A DNA stretch of 64,000 nucleotides from Streptomyces sp. NBC_01463. GTDB taxonomy: Bacteria > Actinomycetota > Actinomycetes > Streptomycetales > Streptomycetaceae. Made by a program: the position numbers and the translations under genes. Of the stretch, positions 58,401 through 64,000 are shown one piece after another; the first letter of the stretch is position 1, and every line of letters begins with the position of its first letter. The notes beneath the pieces were generated by a model that was not told the DNA's origin, did not search any database, and saw only the letters and a list, made by a program, of their open reading frames with translations. The stretch spans positions 5,208,001-5,272,000 of the forward strand of contig CP109468.1 in assembly GCA_036227345.1 (NCBI GenBank). Reading direction: 5' to 3'.

Positions 58401-58717
58401 CCCGGGTCGGGGGTCCAGCCGCAGACCCGGGCGTCCGTCGAGCCCCAGTAGGTGAGCCGGCGGGCCGGGCCGCCGGCCACCGGTGCCAGATGGATCTCGG
58501 GGTCGAGGCTGCGCCAGGTCGTGTAGGCGATCCGGGTCCCGTCGGGGGAGAAGCGCGGATGGCTGACTCTGGTGCGGTCGACGGTCAGGCGCCAGGCGCG
58601 TCCGGGCACCTCGCCCTCGGGGGCGAGGGGGGCGACCCAGAGATCGTCCTCTGCGGCGAAGCAGAGCAGATCCTCGTGGAGGTGCGGGAACCGGAGATAC
58701 GAGACGTCGTCACTCAC
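55433..58717 (-). CDS. Tricorn-type S41 peptidase
   Basis: A 1094-residue giant cytoplasmic peptidase that trims peptides released by the proteasome. The N-terminal two thirds are beta-propeller repeats (LRFPHLHEDLLCFAAEDDLWVAPL; repeated WSPDG-like turns such as RFSPDGTRIAYTT and AFSPDGAWLTW). A PDZ-like part follows (VLTHVDGRPVDPVTGPYPLL), then the S41 catalytic core with YLHIPDMGGSGWAQFNRDL, LIVDVRGNAGGHISELVIEKL and DEATSSDGDMITAAFRLL, where the Ser-Asp of SSDGD matches the tricorn nucleophile region near residue 973. Start GTG 58717 lies right behind GGGG. It is divergent from the TetR regulator at 58887; whether they are linked is not known. Confidence 0.9.
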   Translation of the reverse strand: MSDDVSYLRFPHLHEDLLCFAAEDDLWVAPLAPEGEVPGRAWRLTVDRTRVSHPRFSPDGTRIAYTTWRSLDPEIHLAPVAGGPARRLTYWGSTDARVCGWTPDPGDAAQILAVSSHNQPFSYFSWAYSVPTDGSPGGRLPWGPVSDIAVTDVEGERRTLLLTGTPPHEPAAWKRYRGGATGRLWLHGERLLPDIDGHLASPMFVGGRIAFLSDHEGVGNLYSCRPDGTDLRRHTDHDAFYARHASSDGRRVVYQCAGEVWLVDDLESPDAVPRKLEVRLGGPRAGRRTYQVPAASNVDSLSVDETGRASAVSVRGSLYWLTHRDGPARTISDTPGVRVRLPEMLGSSGQVAYVTDAEGEDAIEIASLPRASGDRAPRRLASGLVGRVQELIADPDGERLAIASHDGRLLLLDTDEETSTGEPTELIRSVNGPVRDLAFSPDGAWLTWSHPGIGRSLRKIKLARIQGTGAPVIVDVTNGRFEDENPVFTGDGRYLAFLSWRGFDPVYDVHTGDLSFPLGCRPYLVPLSSATPSPFALSPDGRPAAGGLDPVDSDEAGTAEGSTVTVEFEGLENRVTPFPVSASKYSALYPVSGGGLVWLRWPISGALGETFANPADMSGRPTLEHFSIAKAKKTELVDHLDWFAVSGDASRLVVMDDGELRAVPATEPGDNDSTVYLDLRRILHEADPPAEWRQAYGEAGRLIRSYFWEPDMCGIDWPAILDQYRPLVERVATPDEFADLLREVLGELGTSHAYVSPARRNEGPPHYQRAIGLLGANIACRDGDWTLTRILPGDSSDSKARSPLAGTGIREGAVLTHVDGRPVDPVTGPYPLLSAAGGTTVELTFRPAEGEGRSRRVAIVPLVDERPLRYQDWVAKRREVVRELSGGRCGYLHIPDMGGSGWAQFNRDLRLEVSRPALIVDVRGNAGGHISELVIEKLTRTILGWDLTRDAQPVSYASNAPRGPVVALADEATSSDGDMITAAFRLLKLGPVVGQRTWGGVVGMTGRHRLGDGTVITVPMNAAWFDTYGWSVENHGVEPDLEALRTPLDWAEGRHAVLDDAVRVALDLLAAHPPATPPTYDTAPNRRRPPLPPR

Positions 58718-58770
58718 CCCCCAATGCTTTCCGCGTGAGGGGGCCGCGGCAACTTGTGGTGCGGAACACA

Positions 58771-58833
58771 AGCGAAACGATTTCGTTTCGCTGGGTCGGC
58801 GGGGTACCGTCGATGTGTACGAAACAGTTTCGT
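58771..58833. promoter_or_regulatory. Two palindromic operators upstream of the TetR/MMPL genes
   Basis: The first palindrome, AGCGAAACGA (58771-58780) and TCGTTTCGCT (58783-58792) with a 2-bp centre, has perfect 10-bp arms. The second, ACGAAACAGTTTCGT (58819-58833), is perfect with a 1-bp centre. Both share the core CGAAAC/GTTTCG. They lie between the divergent tricorn and TetR genes and flank a -10-like TACCGT (58805-58810). Confidence 0.8.
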
Positions 58834-58886
58834 TCGATGGACTGACGTACTGATGGACCGGGCTCGAGGGAACAGGAGGTCGACAC

Positions 58887-59459
58887 ATGGCACGCACACG
58901 GCTCACGCCCGAGCGTGAGAGCGAGCTGTACGCCGCCGTGCTCGACCTGCTCCGCGAGGTCGGCTACGACGCCCTCACGATGGACGCCGTCGCCGCACGT
59001 ACCCATTCCAGCAAGGCCACCCTCTACCGCCAGTGGGGGAGCAAGCCGACCCTCGTCGTCACAGCTCTGCGGCACAACAAGCCCGTTTCCCTCGGCGAGG
59101 TCGACACCGGCTCGCTGCGCGGTGACTTCCATGCCGTCCTGGGCCGGAGCGACGACTGCCAGATGGAGAAGGACTCCGCGCTGATGCGGGGTCTGAGCCA
59201 TGCCGTTCACGAGAACCCCGACCTGCTGCAGGCCCTGCGCGAGCTGCTGATCGAACCGGAGATGACCGGTCTCGACCTGCTGCTGCGCCGAGCCGTGGAC
59301 CGGGGAGAGCTGCGTCCGGACAATCCGGCGCTGAAGTATCTGCCGCACATGCTGATCGGCGCGTTCGCCGCTCGGCAGCTGGTGGAGGACCGCCCGGTGG
59401 ACCAGGCGTTCCTCTTCGACTATCTCGACTCCGTGATCCTCCCCGCTCTCGGAGTCTGA
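58887..59459 (+). CDS. TetR/AcrR-family transcriptional regulator
   Basis: A 190-residue repressor: ESELYAAVLDLLREVGYDALTMDAVAARTHSSKATLYRQWGSKPTLV is the N-terminal helix-turn-helix. The rest resembles the TetR_C type found with MMPL exporters. ATG 58887 has AGGAGG 7-8 nt upstream. It precedes the MMPL transporter by 130 bp on the same strand. The two palindromes upstream of its own gene suggest autoregulation, and read-through into the transporter is likely. Confidence 0.92.
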   Translation: MARTRLTPERESELYAAVLDLLREVGYDALTMDAVAARTHSSKATLYRQWGSKPTLVVTALRHNKPVSLGEVDTGSLRGDFHAVLGRSDDCQMEKDSALMRGLSHAVHENPDLLQALRELLIEPEMTGLDLLLRRAVDRGELRPDNPALKYLPHMLIGAFAARQLVEDRPVDQAFLFDYLDSVILPALGV

Positions 59460-59588
59460 CAGCCGTCCCTGCCGTCCCCACGGCACGTACGGCCCCCTCC
59501 CCAAGCCCCACCTGACACGCCGCTCTCGTCGTCGGGCTGGTTCCTCACGCCCATTTCCACTCAACGACCTGACCGGGAGTACGCCTCC

Positions 59589-61817
59589 GTGGCCACATTC
59601 CTTTACAAGCTCGGACGGCTCGCCTTCCGGCGCCGCCGCTATGTCGCCCTGATCTGGGTGGCACTGCTGGCACTCGCCGGATTCGGCGCGGCCTCCGCGT
59701 CCACCGCCACCTCCAGCTCCTTCTCGATCCCGGGTACGGAGGCGCAGAAGGCCTTCGACCTGCTGGAACAGCGATTCCCCGCCTCCAGCGCCGACGGCGC
59801 GACCGCGCGCATCGTCTTCAAGGCCCCCGAGGGCCAGAAGATGTCGGACCCGGCCAACAAGGCCGAGGTCAACAAGATCACCGCCGAGCTGAAGTCCGGC
59901 TCGGACCAGATCGCCTCGGTCGTCGACCCGTACGCAGGCAAGGCCGTCTCCAAGGACGGCTCGACCGCGTACATCTCGGTGACGTACAAGGTCAACTCGA
60001 TGGAGCTGACCGACGCCACCCGGGACTCCCTGGAGGACTCGGGCGAGGCGGCGCAGAAGAGCGGGATGACCGTGGAGATCGGCGGTGACGCGCTCCAGGT
60101 GATGCCGGAGACCGGGGCCACCGAGGTCATCGGTATCGCGCTGGCCGCGGTGGTGCTCGTCATCACCTTCGGTTCGCTCATCGCGGCGGGGCTGCCACTG
60201 CTCACCGCGCTGATCGGGGTCGGCATCGGCGTCTCGTCGATCACGGCACTGGCCAACGTGCTGGACCTCGGCTCGACCACCTCGACGCTCGCGATGATGA
60301 TCGGCCTCGCGGTCGGCATCGACTACGCGCTCTTCATCGTCTCCCGCTACCGCGCCGAACTGGCCGAGGGCCGGGAACGCGAGGAGGCGGCGGGCCGTGC
60401 GGTCGGCACCGCGGGTTCCGCGGTCGTCTTCGCCGGGCTCACCGTCGTCATCGCCCTGGTCGGCCTCGCGGTCGTCAACATCCCGATGCTGTCGAAGATG
60501 GGCTTCGCCGCGGCCGGCACGGTCGCGATCGCCGTCCTCATCGCCCTCACCCTCGTCCCGGCCATGCTGGGCTTCGTGGGCAAGCGGGTCATGGGGCGCA
60601 AGGCGCGCAAGGCCGCGGAGGCCGAGAACAGGCCCGACGCCAAGCCGAACATGGGTACCCGCTGGGCGCGGTTCGTGCTGCGCAAGCCGGTGTGGGTGCT
60701 GCTCGTCGGTGTCATCGGCCTCGGCACGATCGCCGTACCGGCCGCGTCGCTGGAGATGGGTCTGCCGGACGACGGCTCCCAGCCCACCAGCACCACCCAG
60801 CGCCGTGCCTACGACCTGCTCTCCGAGGGCTTCGGCCCCGGCTTCAACGGCCCGCTGCTGGTCGTCGTCGACACGGCGAACAGCTCCGACGGCAAGACCG
60901 CGGCCAAGCAGGTCGGTGACGAGATCTCCGGCATGAAGGGTGTCGTCGCGGTCACCCCGGCCACCTTCAACAAGGCCGGCGACGCGGCGATGATCACCGT
61001 CGTCCCGAAGGACCGGCCGAGCTCCGTCGACACGGAGAACGTGGTCCACGCCATCCGTGACGCGGGCAAGGACATCAAGTCCGACACCGGCGCCGAGGTC
61101 CTGGTCACCGGTGCCACCGCGATGAACATCGACTTCTCGCAGAAGATGAACGACGCGCTGCTGCCGTACCTGGCGCTCGTCGTCGGCCTCGCCTTCCTGC
61201 TGCTGATGGTGGTCTTCCGGTCGATCCTGGTGCCGCTGAAGGCGGCGCTCGGCTTCCTGCTCTCGGTCGTCGCGGCCCTGGGCGCGGTCGTCGCGGTCTT
61301 CCAGTGGGGCTGGCTCGGCTCGCTCTTCGGGGTGGAGCAGACCGGTCCGATCATGTCGATGATGCCGATCTTCATGGTGGGTGTCGTCTTCGGTCTCGCG
61401 ATGGACTACGAGGTCTTCCTCGTGACCCGGATGCGCGAGGCGTACGTCCACGGCGAGAAGCCCGGCCAGGCCATCGTCACCGGCTTCAAGCACGGCGCCA
61501 GGGTCGTCACGGCCGCGGCCGTGATCATGATGGCGGTCTTCTCCGGATTCATCGGCTCCAGCGAGCAGATGATCAAGATGATCGGCTTCTCCCTCGCTAT
61601 CGCCGTCTTCTTCGACGCGTTCGTCGTCCGCATGGCCATCGTGCCCGCGGTCCTCGCCCTGCTCGGGAAGCGCGCCTGGTGGCTGCCGCGCTGGCTGGAC
61701 CGGGCACTGCCCAACGTGGACGTCGAGGGTGAGGGGCTGCGCAAGGAGCTCTCCGACGCCCCCGCGGACGACGCGGGCCCGGACGCCGGCGGCGAGCGTG
61801 AGCTGAGCCGCGTCTGA
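59589..61817 (+). CDS. MMPL-family (RND) membrane transporter
   Basis: A 742-residue exporter with about 12 helices. A first helix (ALIWVALLALAGFGAA) is followed by an extracytoplasmic loop, five helices with the motif GLAVGIDYALFIVSRYRAELAEG (MMPL signature, Asp-Tyr proton relay), a second loop and the matching GLAMDYEVFLVTRMREAYVHG half. The C-terminus is short and acidic. GTG 59589 has GGGAG 9 nt upstream. In actinobacteria such proteins export lipids or hydrophobic drugs; the TetR partner suggests induction by a substrate. Related Streptomyces examples are annotated as drug exporters (recalled). Confidence 0.9.
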   Translation: MATFLYKLGRLAFRRRRYVALIWVALLALAGFGAASASTATSSSFSIPGTEAQKAFDLLEQRFPASSADGATARIVFKAPEGQKMSDPANKAEVNKITAELKSGSDQIASVVDPYAGKAVSKDGSTAYISVTYKVNSMELTDATRDSLEDSGEAAQKSGMTVEIGGDALQVMPETGATEVIGIALAAVVLVITFGSLIAAGLPLLTALIGVGIGVSSITALANVLDLGSTTSTLAMMIGLAVGIDYALFIVSRYRAELAEGREREEAAGRAVGTAGSAVVFAGLTVVIALVGLAVVNIPMLSKMGFAAAGTVAIAVLIALTLVPAMLGFVGKRVMGRKARKAAEAENRPDAKPNMGTRWARFVLRKPVWVLLVGVIGLGTIAVPAASLEMGLPDDGSQPTSTTQRRAYDLLSEGFGPGFNGPLLVVVDTANSSDGKTAAKQVGDEISGMKGVVAVTPATFNKAGDAAMITVVPKDRPSSVDTENVVHAIRDAGKDIKSDTGAEVLVTGATAMNIDFSQKMNDALLPYLALVVGLAFLLLMVVFRSILVPLKAALGFLLSVVAALGAVVAVFQWGWLGSLFGVEQTGPIMSMMPIFMVGVVFGLAMDYEVFLVTRMREAYVHGEKPGQAIVTGFKHGARVVTAAAVIMMAVFSGFIGSSEQMIKMIGFSLAIAVFFDAFVVRMAIVPAVLALLGKRAWWLPRWLDRALPNVDVEGEGLRKELSDAPADDAGPDAGGERELSRV

Positions 61818-61840
61818 GCCGCTCTTCGAGCCGCTGGACT

Positions 61841-61873
61841 CCGGGGCCGCGTCTGAGCGGAGCGCGGCCCCGG
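61841..61873 (+). terminator. Hairpin after the MMPL gene
   Basis: CCGGGGCCGCG (61841-61851) and CGCGGCCCCGG (61863-61873) form a perfect 11-bp stem with an 11-nt loop. Confidence 0.75.
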
Positions 61874-61911
61874 AAGCGCCGGTTACCTGTGGGGACGGGG
61901 GGCCGGAGCGA

Positions 61912-61947
61912 CGAGAGCCCCCGTGCACATGTGCACGGGGGCTCTCG
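61912..61947. terminator. Bidirectional terminator palindrome
   Basis: CGAGAGCCCCCGTGCACA followed directly by its complement is a perfect 36-bp palindrome between the convergent MMPL and SsgA-like genes. Confidence 0.85.
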
Positions 61948-61959
61948 CCATGAGGCGGG

Positions 61960-62310
61960 TCAGGCGCGCGCGGTCTCGGCCGTGATCCCGCGGTGCGTCC
62001 GCCGCAGGAAACGGATCAGCGGGGCGCTGTCGAACTGCACCACCTCGACGCCGTCCGCCGTATGGCGTTCCACGACCAGCTGGACCCTGCCGCACGGCCA
62101 GATCCGGAAGCTGTCGTGTTCGACGGGGGCGCGCAGCCCGCGCTCCAGCAGCTCCCGCCCGACGGCCCAGACCGCGCCGCCGGGGAAGGTGATGCGGATG
62201 GTCTCGGGGGCGTCGGCGCTGTCGTAGCGGAGTTCGACCGGGACCACGGGGAGGTCGCGGGCGTCGGTGACGAGCCGGGCTCGGGCATGTTCTTTGATCA
62301 CGGGGGACAT
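61960..62310 (-). CDS. SsgA-like (SALP) sporulation/cell-division protein
   Basis: A 116-residue protein of the SsgA/SsgB family unique to sporulating actinomycetes. Characteristic stretches: PVPVELRYDSADAPETIRITFPGG, VWAVGRELLERGLRAPVEHDSFRIWPCG and LIRFLRRTHRGI match the family pattern. It is somewhat shorter than SsgB, with a different N-terminus, so it is one of the variable paralogues and I give no letter. ATG 62310 has AGGAGGAG 9 nt upstream. SALPs direct septation and spore-wall steps in aerial hyphae. Confidence 0.9.
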   Translation of the reverse strand: MSPVIKEHARARLVTDARDLPVVPVELRYDSADAPETIRITFPGGAVWAVGRELLERGLRAPVEHDSFRIWPCGRVQLVVERHTADGVEVVQFDSAPLIRFLRRTHRGITAETARA

Positions 62311-62422
62311 GGGCCGGCTCCTCCTGCGTTCACGCATTTTTTATAGGTGTTCGTCCTCTAATGTCCCATATTTTCGGTAAAGAGCACTGTGAGAACCCTG
62401 GGCAGTTGTGACAAAGGCGCTC

Positions 62423-62439
62423 TTGCGAAGGCTTCGCAA
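62423..62439 (+). promoter_or_regulatory. Nur-like box upstream of cbiM
   Basis: TTGCGAAGGCTTCGCAA is a 17-bp palindrome fitting the Streptomyces nickel repressor consensus tTGCaa-N5-ttGCAA (recalled). It overlaps the likely -35 region (TTGCGA); a -10-like TATCAT is at 62448-62453. Repression by nickel-bound Nur would make the importer nickel-responsive. Confidence 0.65.
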
Positions 62440-62510
62440 TAAGGCCCTATCATTGAGAGGTTCATGACCCCGCGCAGCAATGCAGGAACGCAGGAAGCGG
62501 AGCCTCCCCC

Positions 62511-63575
62511 ATGCATGTACCCGACGGATTCATCAATGCACCCGTCTCCGCCGTGGCCGGTGTCGTGGCCGCCGGTGCCGTGGCCGTCAGCCTCAAGGGG
62601 GCCCGGCGCGAACTGAACGAGCGCACCGCGCCGCTGGCCGGCCTCGTCGCCGCCTTCATCTTCGCCGTGCAGATGCTGAACTTCCCCGTCGCCGCGGGCA
62701 CCAGCGGGCACCTGCTGGGCGGGGCGCTGGCCGCCATCCTGGTCGGTCCGTACACCGGGGTCCTGTGCATATCGGTCGTGCTGCTGATGCAGGGCATCCT
62801 CTTCGCCGACGGCGGGCTCACCGCGCTCGGCGTGAACATCCTCGACATGGGCGTCGTGACCACCGTCGTCGCGTACGCGCTCTTCCGCGGCCTGGTCGGC
62901 GTGCTGCCGCGCACCCGCCGCTCCACGACCGCCGCCTCCTTCGTCGCCGCGCTGGTCTCCGTACCGGCCGCGGCCGTCGCGTTCACCCTCATGTACTGGA
63001 TCGGCGGCACCACCGACATCCCGATCGGCAAGGTCTTCACCGCGATGGTCGGGGTCCACGTCCTGATCGGCATCGGCGAGGCCGCGATCACCGCGCTGAC
63101 CGTCGGCGCCGTCATCGCCGTCCGCCCCGACCTCGTCCACGGCGCACGCGGCCTCACCGCCCCGCTCAAGCTCCGTGTCGGCGGCGAACTCATCGACGCC
63201 CCCGCCCCGGCTGCCGCGCCCGCCGCCGCCCACCGCCCGACCAAGGGCCTGTGGGTGACCGGCCTGGTCACCGCCCTCGTGCTGGCCGGCTTCGTCTCCT
63301 TCTACGCCTCCGCCAACCCGGACGGCCTGGAGAAGGTCGCCACCGACCAGGGCATCGACAAGGAGGCCAAGGACCACGCGGCCAAGGACTCCCCGCTCGC
63401 CGACTACGGCGTCAAGGACGTCTCCGACGCCCGGCTCTCCGGCGGACTGGCCGGCATCATCGGCGTCGGCGCCACCCTCGTCGTCGGCAGCGGTGCGTTC
63501 TACGTGGTCAGCCGCCGTCGCCGTACGAGCGACGAGCCCGCGGGCAGCGACTCCCGTACCGACGAGAAGGTCTGA
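62511..63575 (+). CDS. cbiM: Ni/Co ECF transporter substrate-binding subunit CbiM with fused CbiN-like part
   Basis: A 354-residue membrane protein. The mature-type N-terminus MHVPDGFIN is the metal-binding element of CbiM/NikM and must stay at the end, which fixes the start at ATG 62511. Seven or so helices follow to about residue 230. A C-terminal extension (LWVTGLVTALVLAGFVSFYASANPDGLEKVATDQG ... GLAGIIGVGATLVVGSGAFYVV) carries the PDGLE motif of CbiN-type partners, so it is a CbiM-CbiN fusion. Metal could be Ni2+ or Co2+; a Nur-like box upstream and the lack of a B12 riboswitch favour nickel. Followed by cbiQ with a 1-bp overlap. Confidence 0.88.
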   Translation: MHVPDGFINAPVSAVAGVVAAGAVAVSLKGARRELNERTAPLAGLVAAFIFAVQMLNFPVAAGTSGHLLGGALAAILVGPYTGVLCISVVLLMQGILFADGGLTALGVNILDMGVVTTVVAYALFRGLVGVLPRTRRSTTAASFVAALVSVPAAAVAFTLMYWIGGTTDIPIGKVFTAMVGVHVLIGIGEAAITALTVGAVIAVRPDLVHGARGLTAPLKLRVGGELIDAPAPAAAPAAAHRPTKGLWVTGLVTALVLAGFVSFYASANPDGLEKVATDQGIDKEAKDHAAKDSPLADYGVKDVSDARLSGGLAGIIGVGATLVVGSGAFYVVSRRRRTSDEPAGSDSRTDEKV

Positions 63576-64000
63576 TGGGCGCCGGGCACGCCCACAAGCT
63601 CTACCGGCACGGGCACTCGCCGGTCCACGACCTGCCGCCGCACTGCAAACTCGCCGCGGTCTTCGCGTTCGTCGTGGTCGTCGTCACCACCCCGCGCGAG
63701 GCGGTGTGGGCCTTCGGGCTGTACGCGCTGCTGATCGCGGGGGCCGCCGCCGTGGCCCGCGTCCCGGCCGGTTTCCTCCTCAAGCGGCTGCTGATCGAGG
63801 TGCCGTTCGTCGCGTTCGCCCTGCTCATGCCGTTCGTCGTGCCCGGCGAGCAGACCCACGTGCTCGGGCTCTCCGTCAGCGTCCCCGGACTCTGGGGCGC
63901 CTGGAACGTCCTCGCCAAGGGCACCCTCGGCGTCGCCGCATCCGTACTGCTGGCCTCCACCACCGAACTGCGCTCGCTGCTGCTCGGCCTCCAGCGCCTG
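63575..64000 (+). CDS. cbiQ: Energy-coupling factor transmembrane subunit CbiQ (partial)
   Basis: Begins at ATG 63575 (overlapping the cbiM stop, TGATG) and runs past the right edge; about 142 residues are visible. HAHKLYRHGHSPVHDLPPHCKLAAVFAFVVVVVTTPREAVWAFGLYALLIAGAAAVARV is the typical CbiQ N-terminus, followed by helices and ASTTELRSLLLGLQRL, part of the region that couples to the ATPase. The ATP-binding cbiO gene is expected next but lies outside the window. Confidence 0.88.
   Translation, partial: MGAGHAHKLYRHGHSPVHDLPPHCKLAAVFAFVVVVVTTPREAVWAFGLYALLIAGAAAVARVPAGFLLKRLLIEVPFVAFALLMPFVVPGEQTHVLGLSVSVPGLWGAWNVLAKGTLGVAASVLLASTTELRSLLLGLQRL

Noticed and set aside
58710..61928. 1072-codon minus-strand frame across TetR and MMPL
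   Set aside because: Shadow of two well-supported genes, with a His/Asp/Arg-rich composition and no motifs.
62346..62510. Cobalamin riboswitch upstream of cbiM
   Set aside because: The leader is too short and lacks the B12-box sequence and expected helices.

Overview
This is a 64 kb stretch of a high-GC actinobacterial chromosome, almost certainly Streptomyces. The pointers are an HrdD-type sigma factor, the divisome gene sepX/glpR, an SsgA-like protein, a DUF6227 gene, a DUF574 methyltransferase, many GTG/TTG starts, and promoters of the TTGACN-N17-TANNNT type. Most of the window is ordinary chromosome. One 3 kb insert (about 22.07-25.30 kb) has visibly lower GC and carries a broken IS481-type element.

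Layout. 0-7 kb: partial IclR regulator, acyl-CoA synthetase, secreted M6 metallopeptidase, and a TetR regulator followed by an MFS exporter. 6.5-13.6 kb: MarR regulator divergent from an extradiol-dioxygenase-like gene, questin-oxidase-like protein, GNAT, hrdD with a sigma-R-type promoter, and a WYL regulator divergent from a second MFS exporter. 13.8-16.5 kb: DUF6227, a P1-type self-cleaving peptidase, and a pflA (pyruvate formate-lyase activase) remnant. 16.6-21.8 kb: a tightly overlapped five-gene operon encoding a putative membrane oxidoreductase with a cytochrome-b-like subunit, a molybdopterin subunit, a four-cluster ferredoxin, a Rieske protein and a small membrane protein. 22.1-25.3 kb: low-GC island with a lipoprotein, a small secreted protein and the IS481 remnant.

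25.3-40.6 kb: a block whose gene content matches the mycobacterial Rv0985c-Rv0996 neighbourhood as I recall it: mscL, an FmdB-family gene behind a CIRCE element (Rv0991c/Ruc-like), 5-FCL, galU, moeA (Glp-like), a rimJ-like GNAT and sepX/glpR. moaC and mog are inserted in the operon, and mtnP, an MFS gene, a K+/H+ antiporter and a penicillin-acylase-family gene lie in the block. It ends with tRNA-Ala(CGC).

40.9-52 kb: small regulator-enzyme modules. These are a MarR-controlled epoxide-hydrolase-like gene with twin operators, a DUF574 methyltransferase and hydrolase, exonuclease III, a MerR regulator with a flavin-monooxygenase/hydrolase/SDR operon resembling mymA, an Lrp regulator, an F420-type oxidoreductase and a deaminase. 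52-64 kb: asparagine synthetase, a winged-helix/zinc protein, tricorn protease, a TetR regulator with an MMPL transporter, an SsgA-like protein, and the start of a nickel/cobalt ECF importer (cbiM-cbiQ) behind a Nur-like box.

The most unusual items are: the five-gene Mo/Rieske operon and the 10-bp inverted repeat at its promoter; the CIRCE element on fmdB; the moeA-sepX linkage that suggests a Glp/GlpR cell-division pair; two genes whose best starts are CTG; the IS481 end abutting a CTAG that is the mscL stop codon; and several textbook operator layouts. No CRISPR array, prophage, riboswitch or large biosynthetic cluster was seen. All calls rest on reading the sequence and on recalled family knowledge; no database search was run.
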